From the NCBI GenBank assembly GCA_028622995.1, contig JAJQJQ010000014.1, forward strand, positions 124,001 through 188,000: DNA of 64,000 nucleotides, written 5' to 3'. Positions 1 to 11,994 of the stretch are shown one piece after another. Below the pieces are notes generated by a model, which made no database searches, had not been told where the DNA came from, and was given only the letters and a program-made list of their open reading frames with translations. The stretch is from Panagrolaimus kolymaensis. Taxonomy: Eukaryota; Nematoda; Chromadorea; Rhabditida; Panagrolaimidae. Numbering within the stretch: the stretch's first letter is position 1; each line of letters begins with the position of its first letter. The position numbers were made by a program, and so were the translations under genes.

Positions 1-3000
1 TCGGGATTTGTTCCACATATGGTTTCATCGATGGTTCGATTACCATAATCTCGATGAATACGAATTATAGCATTTTTACAATTTATTTTTGATTCCGTCA
101 TTTCTCCTTCCACTTCCATTTTAGTTAAACGAAGTAAAATTTGATGACCTGGACGAGCCATAATTTGCCAGTCGCATATTAAATCTTTATTGTATTTTAC
201 TGGAAAACCTGGGGATGAGAAAAACCCTGAGGGAATTGCATCGGATGCTTGAATCAAATGTCCACAATGGCGGGAATCAGAATGTTCTGAAATTTACAAA
301 ATTTGTATTTGATTCAAAATTTGGGTTAACAAAAAGTTAATTTTGCGCGATAATCGTGTCCTTTTTTTATATATGTGAAATCTTACTTGGTTTGCTTGGA
401 ACATCCTCTTTAAAGGCTCGACGAATTTCATAAAAAGCATTAAAACCATTATCCGTTCCAAATGAATCACTACTAAAAATAACCCTCATTTCATGCGCGC
501 CAAAAGTGGTAATGGTTGGCCCCGGAAATATGGTCCAGCAATGTTTAGCTTGACGAACAAGTTTTTCAGTGCCATCTGAATTTTTAAATACATCATAAAT
601 TTCAAGCCAATCATTGCAACTAAAAAAAATAAAAAATAAATTTTAGGATCTGATAAAAGCAAAAATATCTTACATTTCGGCAGAATTTTCTTCAAATAAA
701 GCAAATTGTTCAAAATAAATTAATATTTGATCACCGAGTTGGCCTTGAATAAAATAAGTGCAATTTGTGTCAAGAGGATACTGTAAAAAAAGGATCCCAT
801 TTTAGAAAAAAATCTTTATTAACAACTTTGGAAGAGCTTACATTTGCAGGATATCGTGGACTATTAAAAGATCCTCGACGTTGACGAAAACGAAAAAGAC
901 ATTTATTTGAATCTGCCACAGCTTCGCCAGGGATTCCAAAATCTGCAAATCATATTTTCTTTTTACAGTTTTTTTGGAGAAAAAATTTACCAGTTTTAAA
1001 TTCAATTTTAGCTTTAAATCCTAGTTCTTCGTCTGGTTCAAAATCGCTTCTTGAAGCATTTTCACTGCTGCTAAAAACCACAATCATTCGAGGCCCTTGA
1101 GATGTGTAAGGTCCAAATTTATCTGAACCAGCTTCCAATTTATGACACAGTGTTCCATCATACCAACTTTCATCGCTATCTGAACTTACAGCTCTCATGG
1201 AATTGGATGTAGCTGCAACGCCCACATAAGTTCCACCACAACTATCTGGTGTCATTTCTATGGGTGTTGACAAAAAAGAGGTTGATGCTGAAGAATTTAT
1301 CGATGATGTCGTTGTTGGGGTTGTTGAAATTAATGATGACTTTAAAGAAATTTTATCTGACATCATATTTACTATTTCAAAGCGAACTACAGCTTGTTCA
1401 AGATTTTGATCACCTTTCAGCCCATCAATGATATACGTGCAAAGAGTATTTAATGGATACATTTTTGGAAACTAAAAAATAAGTTTAAAATATTTCCATA
1501 ATTCTTAAAACTTTATTTTAATAAGCTTACATTTGGTGATTGAATATAATGCACGGTTTCACGATTAGATTGAACCCTCACATCACATTCTGTGCCTTTT
1601 AAATGCGTGACACCTTTTTGATTTGCAATTAATTTTCGAACATTTACAAATTTACTTGAAAATTGATATTCAAGAACAAAACCTCGCAAATCACTTTTCG
1701 CGGGATTAGTAGTATTGAATTCAATAAAGATATCATTTTCAGATGAAAACATTTCAAGTTTTTGTTGTAAACCACAAACTTTTCGAATAATATAATCACG
1801 ATTTGATGGGCCATCATAAATTGTCATCATATCGTATGGGCAACTTAAAAAATTAAAATTGTAACAGTTAAGTAATGAAGGGAAAAAAAGCATTACTGTT
1901 CGCCACCAAAATAAATATCAAAATCCCTGAAGGAGATATGAATTCGATCATCGGGATTATCACTATGAACATGGTAGCTGCAATAAAAGTCCTAAAAAGA
2001 AACAATTCTTTTTTTATCGCAATTAAAAAACATATAAATAAAAGCAAACTTACGGAAGGATATGTGCCAGGATAAGTTGGAGAAACAATAGTTCCCTGTC
2101 GTCTAAAATAAAATAAAAATTCTTAATTATTTACACCTCAAAAAATATTTTTTTAAAGCAAACAAAAACAAACTTTGTGCTTGCATCAATTATGAAAGAA
2201 CATGGCTCGCCTGGAAGTTGACGACCCGGAATATATTTTGCTAAAAAAAAAATCAAACATTTATATTTTCACTTTTTTATTAGAGAGAAAAAACGAAAAA
2301 CGAACCATTAGAAATAAAATTATATTTACCAAAAATTTTTAATTTTTCCCCTCTTTTTTTACCCACTCTTGAATGAAATACAAGTACAATAATATTATGT
2401 AAACTAATTCTAACATGAGGAGATACGGTGCCACAATAACGTGAAGGCGTCATAGAAGTTAATAAATCATCTGATGGAGATTTAAGCTCAGAATAAATAT
2501 CTATATATTCGAGATCACAATTATCTGTTGTACCGGCAAGTTGAAAATCAATAAAATCTAATTTTACACGTTGCCTTTGTCCCGCGACAAACGTGTATAT
2601 ACACTAAAGAAAAAAATAGGCAAATAAATTTTTAAATTTTAAAAAACAAAGTTTAAAAAAGTGATAGCTTGTTAGTAAAAAATAAAATTGTTAATGAAAA
2701 AAAATAGAAGAAGAAAGTAACAAACCTGAATGTTATCAAATATTTTAGAATTTGTGGATATTAACTTTTTTTGAGCTTTTTCTGAATAACTTGGTGGAAA
2801 AGGAAAAGAAAAATTGCCTTTAGGGATAGATGAATCAAAAAGGTGGTCGCATTCTGGAAGAAAATTATTAAAAGGGTTTTATGAAATTAAGTTATTAGTA
2901 TTTTTTTTAAAATTGTGTTTGAATGGTAAAATCAAAGAGATGGATTGGAAAAAGTGAATTTTTAAGAATGAAAAAAGTGCAAAAGAGAAAAATTCTCAGA

Positions 3001-3227
3001 AAAAATTAAATTCCTTACTCTTCGTATTGTAATACTCCACGAAGCCAAAAAACCATAATCAATACAAGTAAGCAAGCAATAACAAAAGTGAATAAAAGAG
3101 CAAAAATGATATCACAATCGAGTGAACGACAAAATGGACAATCCTCTTGAATTTCATCAGCTTTTTCCAATTCAAGCATATCAATTCGAGTTTCAATAAC
3201 CCTTTCAAGACTACGCATTTTTTCCAT
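1..3227 (-). CDS. Type II membrane protein with at least five CUB domains (3' end beyond window)
   Basis: Twelve exons can be joined in frame: 3019-3227, 2726-2853, 2306-2603, 2174-2240, 2054-2102, 1897-1991, 1531-1843, 991-1471, 842-942, 674-780, 387-619 and 1-286. They give about 789 residues, still open at the window edge. The N-terminus is a short charged cytosolic stretch with a CPFC motif, then a hydrophobic segment (about residues 40-62), and no signal peptide, so the topology is probably type II. Outside follow CUB-like units opened by Cys and the pattern G-x-x-x-S-P-x-Y/F-P: about residues 71-211, 225-345, 370-545, 562-690 and 700 on. Examples are SPTYPGTYP, SPNFPKMYP, SPRYPANYP and SPGFPVKYN. 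CUB domains bind proteins or glycans, and in nematodes some CUB membrane proteins cluster receptors; that role here is inference. Unit 3 contains a Ser/Thr-rich insert. I cannot assign a specific orthologue. Confidence 0.8.
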
Positions 3228-6200
3228 TTTTTCTTTTACTACGAAAAAAAAGTTTTAAATATAAATTTTTAAAAGAACAAAGCATTTTATAAATAAAAAC
3301 AATGTCTCGAATAAAAAAGTGGTGCAAATTCAAAAAAATGAGAGGTTTAATAAAAACAAAAACGAGGCACTTGATTTCCAAAAATTCGCTTTGCCATAAA
3401 AATCTGGATGAAACTTTAAACAAAATTTTTTGGAATTATGGCTAAAATTTTCTCTGACTTGGTCTAAAATAATTCTAGCATTATTTTTTCCTTTCAACAG
3501 AAAAAAAAATGGCATTCATTTTTCATCTTCCTCCACAAACAACAACCAAGCCTTTATCAAATGTCTATGAGAAAATGAAACTTTTAAATAAACACTTTTC
3601 AAGAACCCGAAGAGCGTTTTTCATTCTTAAAAGTTATAAATAATTTATTTAAGCATCTAATATTTCAATAGGAAAAAAATAGAAGGTATTGCCTCAATGA
3701 AAAAAGAAGGCGACGAGTAACAGACAGTTTGAGTTTGAGTAAATGCTTTTTTGTAAAAAAGTTCAAAGTTTATGGAAAAACTATGAATGAAAAGAATTCG
3801 AGGGTGGTGGAGTGATTTTTAAATGGAGACTTTTCTTTAAAACTTTGCAAAAATTAATGCTATAATTTAGCAAAATATTTTAAATTTTACTCAAAAAAAA
3901 TTGGTGTCAGCAATAAATTATTAATCGTTTTTTAAAAAGGTTTAGAGCAAAAAAAGAAAAATAGACAGAATTTTTTTGTTGGAATATTCAAGAAAAGAAA
4001 GAATGTTGATTTCGATTTAGAAAACATCGTTAAAATCTAATCACCGACAAAAAATAACACAATCTTGGCAGATTAAGAATATATCAAAAAAAAAATTTTG
4101 ATAGCTTTTTTTTAAATAACCGACTTCGTTTCTTCCATAAATAAGCTCAAATAGTTTTCTCTCTCATAATCATTAAGCTTTAAAGTTCAGCAAAAAATTC
4201 CAACTTAAAGTTTTTGTTCTTCAATCATTCTTATTTTTTCATTCATTGAGTTAAGTAAGTAAGTTGGTTAGTTTTCATCAACCTGCTTCCCTTCGTTGTC
4301 AATGGGTAGTCAGGTCATAAAAACAATTTCGTTGTCGTCGTTGTTGCGCACTTGAAAATTATTTTTGAGATAGAGAAGGAAGAAGAAAAAATAGACAGAA
4401 GAGATGAGAACAAAAATTGACAAAATTTGTTACAAGCAAACTAAAAGGAACAAAAGTAGGAAGAAAAAAGACTAACAAAGCTCATTATTTTGTAAACGAA
4501 AAAAAGAAGAAAAATGAAAGTCAACGATATCGGTTTATTTTGAAGTTAGTCAATCCTTTGTATTTTTTGTAAATCGAGAGCAACAATAAGCTTTGTTACA
4601 AAATGAAAGTAAGAAAAAATGCTTTAAAAATAATAACTCTATTTTTTAAAGAAAAAAAAAAGAAATAAATAAACAAACTTTAAAAATTGTTTTAAATCTT
4701 TAAATTTTTTAGGTAACATTTTAAATAAATAAAAAAATCTAAAGTTCAGCACAAAATCCGCAGTGACGACTATGAGACGTTATTAAAGCACAATGATTCT
4801 TTGAGGAGAATTAAGAATAAAATTTATCATGCAAATAACTATAAAGAAAAGGAAAAATTTTTTACATTTTTGGTTTAATAAAAAGAGAGAAAAATATTAC
4901 TCTTTTTTTGGCGAAGAAATAAAAAAAGATGACAAAAAAATTAAGAATATTAAAAAAAAAGCAAAATTAATAAAAAAGACAATTTTACAATCCATCCTTT
5001 GATTTTTTTTTAGAAAAAATATTTATGGGCTTACGATAAAATACATCGCCGGCTTCATCAGGTTCTTTAAACCTTGAAATTCTTTTATAAATCGTTGAAT
5101 TTAACACCGAAATAATTATATTTAATAATATTAAAATTTTATAATTTATTTTTAAATATTCCATTTTATTTATTTTGATTTTAGCCCCTTTTGATTGCTT
5201 TAGCAAAATATTCTTTGGTTACATTGCCCAATATATTATTTTCAGCAGCGAATCAAAACTAAATATTAAAGACTTTTATGCGTCAGAAAATAAGTGGCGG
5301 AGATTTTTCTGAAATAAAAAAAGCTACTTTAAAAATGCTAAGATTTAATAGTTTTAAAACACGAAGCTCGACGACGATAGATATTTATTTCCCATATTTG
5401 GAAGTTATAAAAAAAACAAGCTATAAAGAAATTGATTTTAGATCTTAAATTTTCCATTTTTTTATTATCACGAAATGAAACACATTGAAAACGCTAGAAA
5501 GGAAAATTTTAAAATTTCTTGTCATTCAATTTATCAAATGACACCGAAAGGTAGAAAAATTTTTCAATTCTTATGGAAACTCAAAAGTTACAAAACAAAA
5601 CACGCTAAAAAAAGGTGTTCGAAAAATAAATATATCTGTCTTTCGTTTGTCCACCAAAGATTTTGAACAAAGAAAATCATTTTAAAAATAAACGTTCCAT
5701 TTTCTCTTTTGGCATTTTCTTTTTTTTCCTTTCACAAAAAAAGTAAGATTTTTCTCTTTGAGTTAAGTCAAAGAAGAAAAAAAAGAGTGTAGGATGGACG
5801 AACCTAAATGTGTGACAAGTTAAAGCTTCCCTATTTCATTTTTCTAAATTTCTAAAAGATGAGCTTTAAAAAAAAAAGAAAGAAAGGCAATAGAAAAAAA
5901 AAGAATGAGAAAAAAATAAAAGCAGTTGGCAAAAAAAGCTTTGTAAAAAAAATATTGCCTTGTTTTGTCTTCTTCGCCTATCTCATCAACGAAGGATAGA
6001 TAAGTCGTCGTTCTTCTTCATCTTCCTGACTATTTATTTTCCCTTTGCTTGCTGCTTCTCCTCATTTTTTATTTTATTTTACTTAAATGAAGGAAATGAA
6101 ATGAACAACGAAAAAATAAAGCACCGGCGGGGATGAAGAAAATTTTTTTCTTTTATTTTCTTTAAAGCCTCTTTTTTTTTTTGCCCTTCATAACGATTAT

Positions 6201-7382
6201 TTTTATATTGGGTTATTTTTCTTCTTAAAAGCTTTGTTTTTTTAAGTGCTTTAATTTTAAAAAAAAGAAGATAAATGCCTACCGATAATGGATTCAGTAT
6301 AAAAATTGGGATTTTTAAATGGGTTATTTTTGGAAATTTTTTTTACCTTTTATAAAATGAAATTCTTGATATTTTATTGTGGAACACATTAAAAATTGAT
6401 TCCACGAGTAAGGAATTAAAAAAAAAGGTGGCAAAAATTTTACTTACAAAAGCGTTGAGAGTCTGTCAGCTAATTTATAATCGAAAAGATCATTCTAGAG
6501 GGCTAAATATAAATTTAAAAAAATTAATTCAAATCTATGAATCTCTCGTAAATTCGTTAACTTTTAATTTACAAATGCTTGAAATATTACTTTGACCTAC
6601 GTTAAGGCTTCAAAGTAAAGAAAAAAATAGGCAAAAGCGACCATTCCGCTCGAATGATTATTTCTTCTTTTGAGAGTCCGTCAAAACAACGAAAAAACCT
6701 TTCTTCAAAGAAAAGCATCGATGTCCCTTTTTGACCAAAAAAGAAATAATTTCTATTGTTATTTCAGCAGCAAAGAAAAAAAGCGTTACTTTTTTTCTCA
6801 CTCACAAAAATTTGTAAAATTTAAAAGTGGCAAAAACTTTTTTTTCAAAACGATCCAATCCAAAAATAGAAAAAGAGCGGCAACAAATAAAATAAAAAAA
6901 ATTTAAATTAAATTAGGAGAAGCTGCATATCCTTTTTTTTATTCAATCATCGTTAAAAGTGTAATTTTGTTTAGGGCGGCAAGCAATGGAGAAAATATGT
7001 ATTTCAACGATAAAAGGTTTTGTAAAAATCTTGTAAATTCATAAAACTTTTTATAAAATTTTTGTCTTAAAAATACCTCTAAATAACAAATTTTGTCGCT
7101 AAAAAGTGTAATGTAAAATTAACAGTGTAAAAAAAATTTTTTTCAAAAAAAAGTTGCTTTATTCAAGGCTTTCCAAGAATGGGATCAGAAAACACTATCT
7201 TTGCTTTTTTTTATCATAAAATTTTACTTTGTTAATGTTTTCTGCAAAATTTAAAATAAAAATTAACTAAATCTTTTATTTACAGATAATAAATTAATAT
7301 ATACAAAAACATTTAAAAAATACACATTAAAGCTATCCACCAAATATTTGTACAAAAACTAATTTAAAAATAAATAATTATT
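3228..7382. other. Gene-poor AT-rich stretch
   Basis: About 4 kb of A/T-rich sequence upstream of the CUB gene. ORFs here are short, rich in Lys, Phe and Asn, and lack splice-supported continuation. The only one I single out is a small signal-peptide-like ORF at 4985-5164. Otherwise I see nothing I can support. Confidence 0.5.
4985..5164 (-). CDS. Possible small secreted peptide (weak)
   Basis: This 59-codon ORF starts at the internal Met at 5164. It begins with a basic then hydrophobic stretch resembling a signal peptide (ILILLNIIISVLNS). A Lys-Arg pair and a charged tail that includes FKEPDEAGD follow, without Cys. The middle is less AT-biased than its surroundings. A GTAAGC donor-like site lies inside the ORF near 5032, so it could instead be the first exon of a spliced gene, but I found no convincing second exon. 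Chance occurrence is quite possible. Confidence 0.2.
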   Translation of the reverse strand: MEYLKINYKILILLNIIISVLNSTIYKRISRFKEPDEAGDVFYRKPINIFSKKKSKDGL

Positions 7383-7758
7383 TTAATAATAAGAACCTGG
7401 TGAAATCCTTTGATTTCCTGCGACATTAGAACCTTGCAACAAATCACCCAATGAAAAGCTTATAGGATTTACTGGATAACTAGCTCCGTTTTCATCAAAA
7501 AATAAATCTCCTCCAACTGCATAACTTCGTGGCAAAATCTAAAAATAAATAAATGATCGTTTTGCGATATAAAATTGGAATCACAAAGATTACTTTTTCT
7601 CCATCAACATCCGCGATATGTTTATAATCCAATGCATTTGCATTAACACTATCAATACTTTTCTTAACCAAATTATTATGATATTGGTTTTGAAGGGAAA
7701 TTGCATGGGATAAACCAAAAATACCAAAAATAACGAGGAAGATAATTTTAGAAACCAT
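7383..7758 (-). CDS. Small secreted protein, unknown family
   Basis: Two exons, 7594-7758 and 7383-7538, join in phase 0 across a 55-bp intron ending TTTTTAG and give 106 residues. Residues 1-19 form a clear signal peptide (cleavage likely after GLSHA). The mature part has no Cys. It runs through an Asn-rich segment and a dibasic KK to a tail ending GNQRISPGSYY. Secretion is well supported by the leader; function is unknown. An acidic patch (HIADVDGEK) and a C-terminal NxxxGxxxISPG-like segment are the only notable traits. It stands alone, with more than 1 kb of gene-free DNA to the right. Confidence 0.65.
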
Positions 7759-8900
7759 TTATTTAAGAAAACTTAAAGTTGTAATAAAAAGAAATGTTAT
7801 TAAAAATTGTTTAAAAGTTTCTGATTTTTATACCAAATAAATGTTTTTAAAAAAATAATGGTTCAAAAGTCCATCCTCCAAAACGGTAAATTGTTTTTCA
7901 ACTTTTTCGTTTGATAGTAGTTTTGTTTTTTACCTTTGAACCATGATAAAAAGAAAAACAACAAAGGGTTTTTTATTTTCGCACTTCTTGCACTCCTTTT
8001 CACAAAAACTAAAAAACCTGTCTTTTTTTTTTGTCACATTTTCTTATCACAAGTCAATGATAAGTTTTTTAAATAAATAATCAAAAACAATACAATTTTT
8101 TTTGGAAAATACTAAAGTCAGATGCAAACGATGTAGCGATGGAAAAAGGTTTATTTTTTGCAAGTATTTTTCAAAAAAAACTTTTTTTTGCAAATTTTTA
8201 TTTTCATTTTTATTCTGCGTGAGGATGTTTATCTGGATTCTTAAACTGTAAACTGATAAACAAATAAAGAATTATTTTCCATAAGTTTAATAAAAGTTTC
8301 ATAAGTTTTTTTTTTGAAAGGAAAGAAGAAAAAGAATTTGTTCTCTTCTTTTAGAGTCGACGTCATGATCTTTACCTTCTTTAATTTTTTTTTTTAGTTA
8401 AAAAATATTATTTATTTGTCAGTGTAGGAGAATTACTAAAAATAAAGTTTAATAAACAAAAATAAATATTTTTGCGCACCTAAAAATAACCGCAGACAAC
8501 GTTCAAAGATATTTTTTGGGTTCAATAATCAAAAACAAAACAAAAATCAAAACATCCAAAATGGCTGATTTTTCTAAAAATAGATTTTTATTTTTTTAAA
8601 ATAATGTTTTGTTTTCTTTAAAAAGTTTATAACAAGAATCAAAGTAGTGAGAGAGAAACATATTTGCTAATTAAAATTTTTTTAGACAATAATTAGCCAA
8701 TCTTGGATTTATTTATGAAATCGAGAAAATTGTTTTTGAAGCTGATTGAGAAAAGTCTAAAAAGACTTAAATAAATATCCCAAAAATTAAAGGATGAAAA
8801 ATGTAAATCAAGTTTAACCAAAAAATAAGCTTATATGTTTGCATTCGATTGCCACAAAAATTTTTTATCCAAGCATAATGAAAACAACCAATAAATTATT
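7759..8900. other. Intergenic, nothing recognised
   Basis: AT-rich sequence between the small secreted protein and the first F-box-like gene. It has no ORF with coding character and no structured element that I can support. Confidence 0.5.
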
Positions 8901-9683
8901 TTATTCATAAAAAAGACAATCATTATTTGTTTGATAATACGAATGCAAAGTAAAGCTTGAATTTTCAAATGCTAAAACATTCACAGTATTTTCTTTTTTG
9001 ACATTTTGAATGATTTCAAATTTGGAACAATAAAAAGCTAATTGTTTTTCTTGTAAAAGATGGTTGAAAGTTTTTTGAAGGCTTTGAAGATCCATGACAG
9101 GGAAAGATTCATTCAAATTTTTAATTCTTAATAAGTAATTTAATAATGAAAAATTAGAAAATAAAAATTCAAAAACCTACGAAACTTTTTCCATTTTTAA
9201 AAGTTGCGGGAGATACTTGGCTAAATGCTCTTCAGGAACATATCCGTCAATTTCAAAATAATAAAATGTTTTTGAATTCATTAAATATTCAAAAATCGAA
9301 GTACAGTCAACAAACTTGGACATTTTCAAAATGAGATTACTGAAGCTATATTTTTTACAAATTTCCAAAGCATCATCTGTCATGGTAGTTTCATCCAATT
9401 TTAAAATTAATTCTTCAATTATTTTTAAATTTAATCCATCGAAATTACGATAGCCAATGAAAAGGCTAATTCCGTTTCCATTTACTGTGACATTGAAACT
9501 TGAATCATTTGAAACAACCAAAGTTGAATGATCGCGTTTAGAAGGAATTCCACGGATATTTATTGTTTCTTTTAAAGCCCAAGTTGATATTTGCATGAAT
9601 TGAATCAAAGTTTCATCGGGAAGCAAAGAAATAAAATGGCGTTGAATAACAAAGGGAAGTTCGAGAAATGGAAAAGTTTTCAT
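8901..9683 (-). CDS. F-box-like protein 1
   Basis: Exons 9181-9683 and 8901-9126, joined across a 54-bp intron, give about 242 residues. The start is followed by FPFLELPFVIQRHFISLLPD, with the hydrophobic spacing and Leu-Pro of an F-box helix (LPxxxxxxIxxxLPxxxL). The rest has leucine-rich, beta/helix-like segments but no recognised substrate domain. Nematode genomes carry large, fast-evolving F-box families that link substrates to SCF ubiquitin ligases; membership here is inferred from the N-terminus alone. The gene is divergent from the similar gene at 10014-11034, with 330 bp between the two start codons. The intron acceptor (TTATTAAG) is weaker than usual, so the C-terminal exon is a little less certain. 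Confidence 0.6.
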
Positions 9684-10013
9684 TGCAAAAAATATATTAA
9701 ATTATTGATTATAAATTAAAGGAAATAAAAGTGCATATAAGTGATCCGATCCAAGGTTTGGTCATAAATTTTTCAAATTTTTTTAATAAATGGCTGATCT
9801 CAAACTATGATTGCTATAGCATGCCCAAAAGCTCAAACAAATTATTATTGTTTTGCTTTTTTTAATATTTTTATTCGAATTCTTTCCTTCAAGGCTTAAT
9901 TAGGCACTCTTTGTATTCTCTTTTTTCGAATTTGTTATTCACTTTTTCCATTGCATTTTTATTTTTTTTTTTGCGCTAATTTTTCATTTACAATATTTTT
10001 CCTTGATTCCAAA
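9684..10013. promoter_or_regulatory. Shared upstream region of two divergent F-box-like genes
   Basis: 330 bp between the start codons of two divergently transcribed, similar genes. A shared or bidirectional promoter is inferred from layout only. T-rich runs lie next to the plus-strand gene. An in-frame upstream ATG at 9951 could extend that protein by 21 mostly hydrophobic residues. Confidence 0.35.
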
Positions 10014-11034
10014 ATGTTGAAAACATTTAGAAAAAGTTTCAATCGAAAATTCAATAAGAAAAAGTCTCTAAATTATCGCCGCATTAATAATTCTTTTGCT
10101 TATTTACTTCCAGCCGATGAAATTACTATCATTCAAGAAAATGATTCAGCGCCTGAAATATTGGATCAGAAAACTGATTCTGAAGATGAAAATAAACCCA
10201 ACAACACCCAAGATTCTTTGGATAATAATCAAAGCCCATTTTTGCTCTTTGAAAAAACTGAAGATAAGAAGCAACCGATGGAGTTGGAATTTTTTTATCA
10301 TTATTATTTATCTCTTCCACCAAATATTAGTGAAAGATTCATCCAACTTTTATCTCAAGTGGATTATAATAAAATGATGACAACTTCTTCAACAATTTTT
10401 AATGAATGTTTAAAACTTCGTGGAATTGAAGTTGAAGAACTCACAATCGAAAGTTCATATCAAATCGAATTTCTTCCAATAATTATTGATAAATGCAAGC
10501 TTTTACTTTTCCGTTCTCCAAAATTTATTCATTCTCCATGGTTCTCGGATATTCGAGTTATGGATTCTCTTAAATTAACCATCGACTATCAAATTCAACC
10601 CAATGAACTTTTGCAACTTTCAGAAAATATTTCAAAAACATATAAAAATGTTTATTTGAAATTTATTTCTTCAAAACATGATTTGTCTTTTTTATTAAAA
10701 TTAATTCATGATAATGTTGAACGAGTGGAAATTAATATCGACAGTAAATTGGAATCTTGGGATGATTTATTTCTTGCTCTTACAAATGTTCCATACATTA
10801 AGTTAGTTTGGCGCTTTTATTAAATTTGCTTTTTAACGAGAAAAAAATTTCAGAATTTTTAATTGGGGTTCAGAAAATTTGGATGAATTTAAACTTTTAA
10901 AAGCTAAAATCAAAGCATGGATTTCACTTCGAACAAACCCATTGGAAAGCTTGGAATTTTCATTTTTACCGAAAAACATTACAGATTTAAATAAAACAAA
11001 AACTTTGTATTTTTGTAATGGAACTTATCGTTGA
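10014..11034 (+). CDS. F-box-like protein 2
   Basis: Exon 1 (10014-10801) and exon 2 (10854-11034) join across a 52-bp intron, GTTAGT to ATTTCAG, and give 322 residues. An F-box-like segment, LSLPPNISERFIQLLSQVDY, lies near residue 100, after a basic N-terminus and an acidic, Asp/Glu/Asn-rich linker. Leu- and Ile-rich repeats follow without a recognised domain. The F-box-like pattern resembles its divergent neighbour at 8901-9683 (LPFVIQRHFISLLPD), so the two are probably paralogues from an inverted duplication. I chose the Met at 10014 because the 21 residues upstream of it look like translated T-rich promoter. Function would be substrate recognition for SCF ligase if the F-box is real. Confidence 0.6.
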
Positions 11035-11630
11035 GAGAAATGTGATGAAAATTATTTAAATAAATTTTTAAAAGATAAAAATCAGATTAAAGAAGCATTG
11101 TGTGAAAAATCATGAATTTGCAACATTTATTTTGTAAGGACTTTTTTGAATATTTTACTTGGAAATTCTTTACTGAAGCATCAATGATTAAAAAATATAT
11201 ATTGAATCATTAATGGAAAAATATTTACATTTGAAGGCGAAAAATAAAAAACAAAAAAAGCCACAAAAATAACTTTTAGCACTTTTGAAGGGCAAATAAT
11301 CAACTGGAAGAAATATTGATGCTATTGTTGTTTTTTTTTCCAACCACAACTTTCAAAATTTATGAGAATAAAAGACAATTTTATAGTTTACAAGGGAGCC
11401 TTATCAATAAAATTTAGCTAAATTTGGAGCAAATTTTTAGAAACATTGTTGACAAAAATAGATTTGGAAATTGCACTTGTTTACAATAATCAAAAAAAAC
11501 GTTAAAAATCTTGGAAAACAATAACCTAAAAAACAGTATAAAAGCAAATCCGAAAAATTCGAAGTAAGCAACAACCAAAATATTTAAAATTATCTTTTTT
11601 CCAAGTGATTTTCTGATTCAAAAAAAAATA
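11035..11630. other. Intergenic, nothing recognised
   Basis: AT-rich sequence between the F-box-like gene and the saposin-like gene. It presumably holds the first gene's 3' UTR and the second gene's promoter. No element stands out. Confidence 0.45.
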
Positions 11631-11994
11631 ATGAAGCTTCAACTTTTGATTCTTTTGATTGCTTTTGTTGCATTTGCAGCTAGCTTCAAACTCAATAATC
11701 GAATTGCTTTATGTAGCGAATGCATGGAATATATCGAAAGTCTTTCCACCAAAACTTTTGATAATGAAGATGAATGCCGCGAAGTTAGTTTCCAATGATT
11801 TTTTTTTCTTATGTTATAAAAAAAAGTTTTAGAGAGCAGAAAAAATGTGTGAATTGCTTTCACTTCCACAATTAATGAACAAAAAATGCCGTGAACATGT
11901 TCTTGAAGAAATGGGTAAAATTGTTCAATCAATTAAAGATAAAAAATCTGGCCGAGAAATTTGCACTAGTTTTGGACTTTGTCGAGCCCAATAA
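11631..11994 (+). CDS. Saposin-like (SapB) secreted protein, caenopore type
   Basis: Exons 11631-11783 and 11833-11994 join in phase 0 (intron GTTAGT to TTTTAG) and give 104 residues. Residues 1-18 are a signal peptide. The mature domain has the saposin Cys pattern: CxxC near the start (LCSEC), KMC, KKC 13 residues later, and a closing pair EIC and GLC. A seventh Cys (DEC) sits just before the third canonical one. Nematode saposin-like proteins of this size are often intestinal pore-forming antimicrobial peptides that disrupt bacterial membranes; others bind lipids. Length and single-domain layout fit that family. The exact role cannot be read from sequence. Confidence 0.82.
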
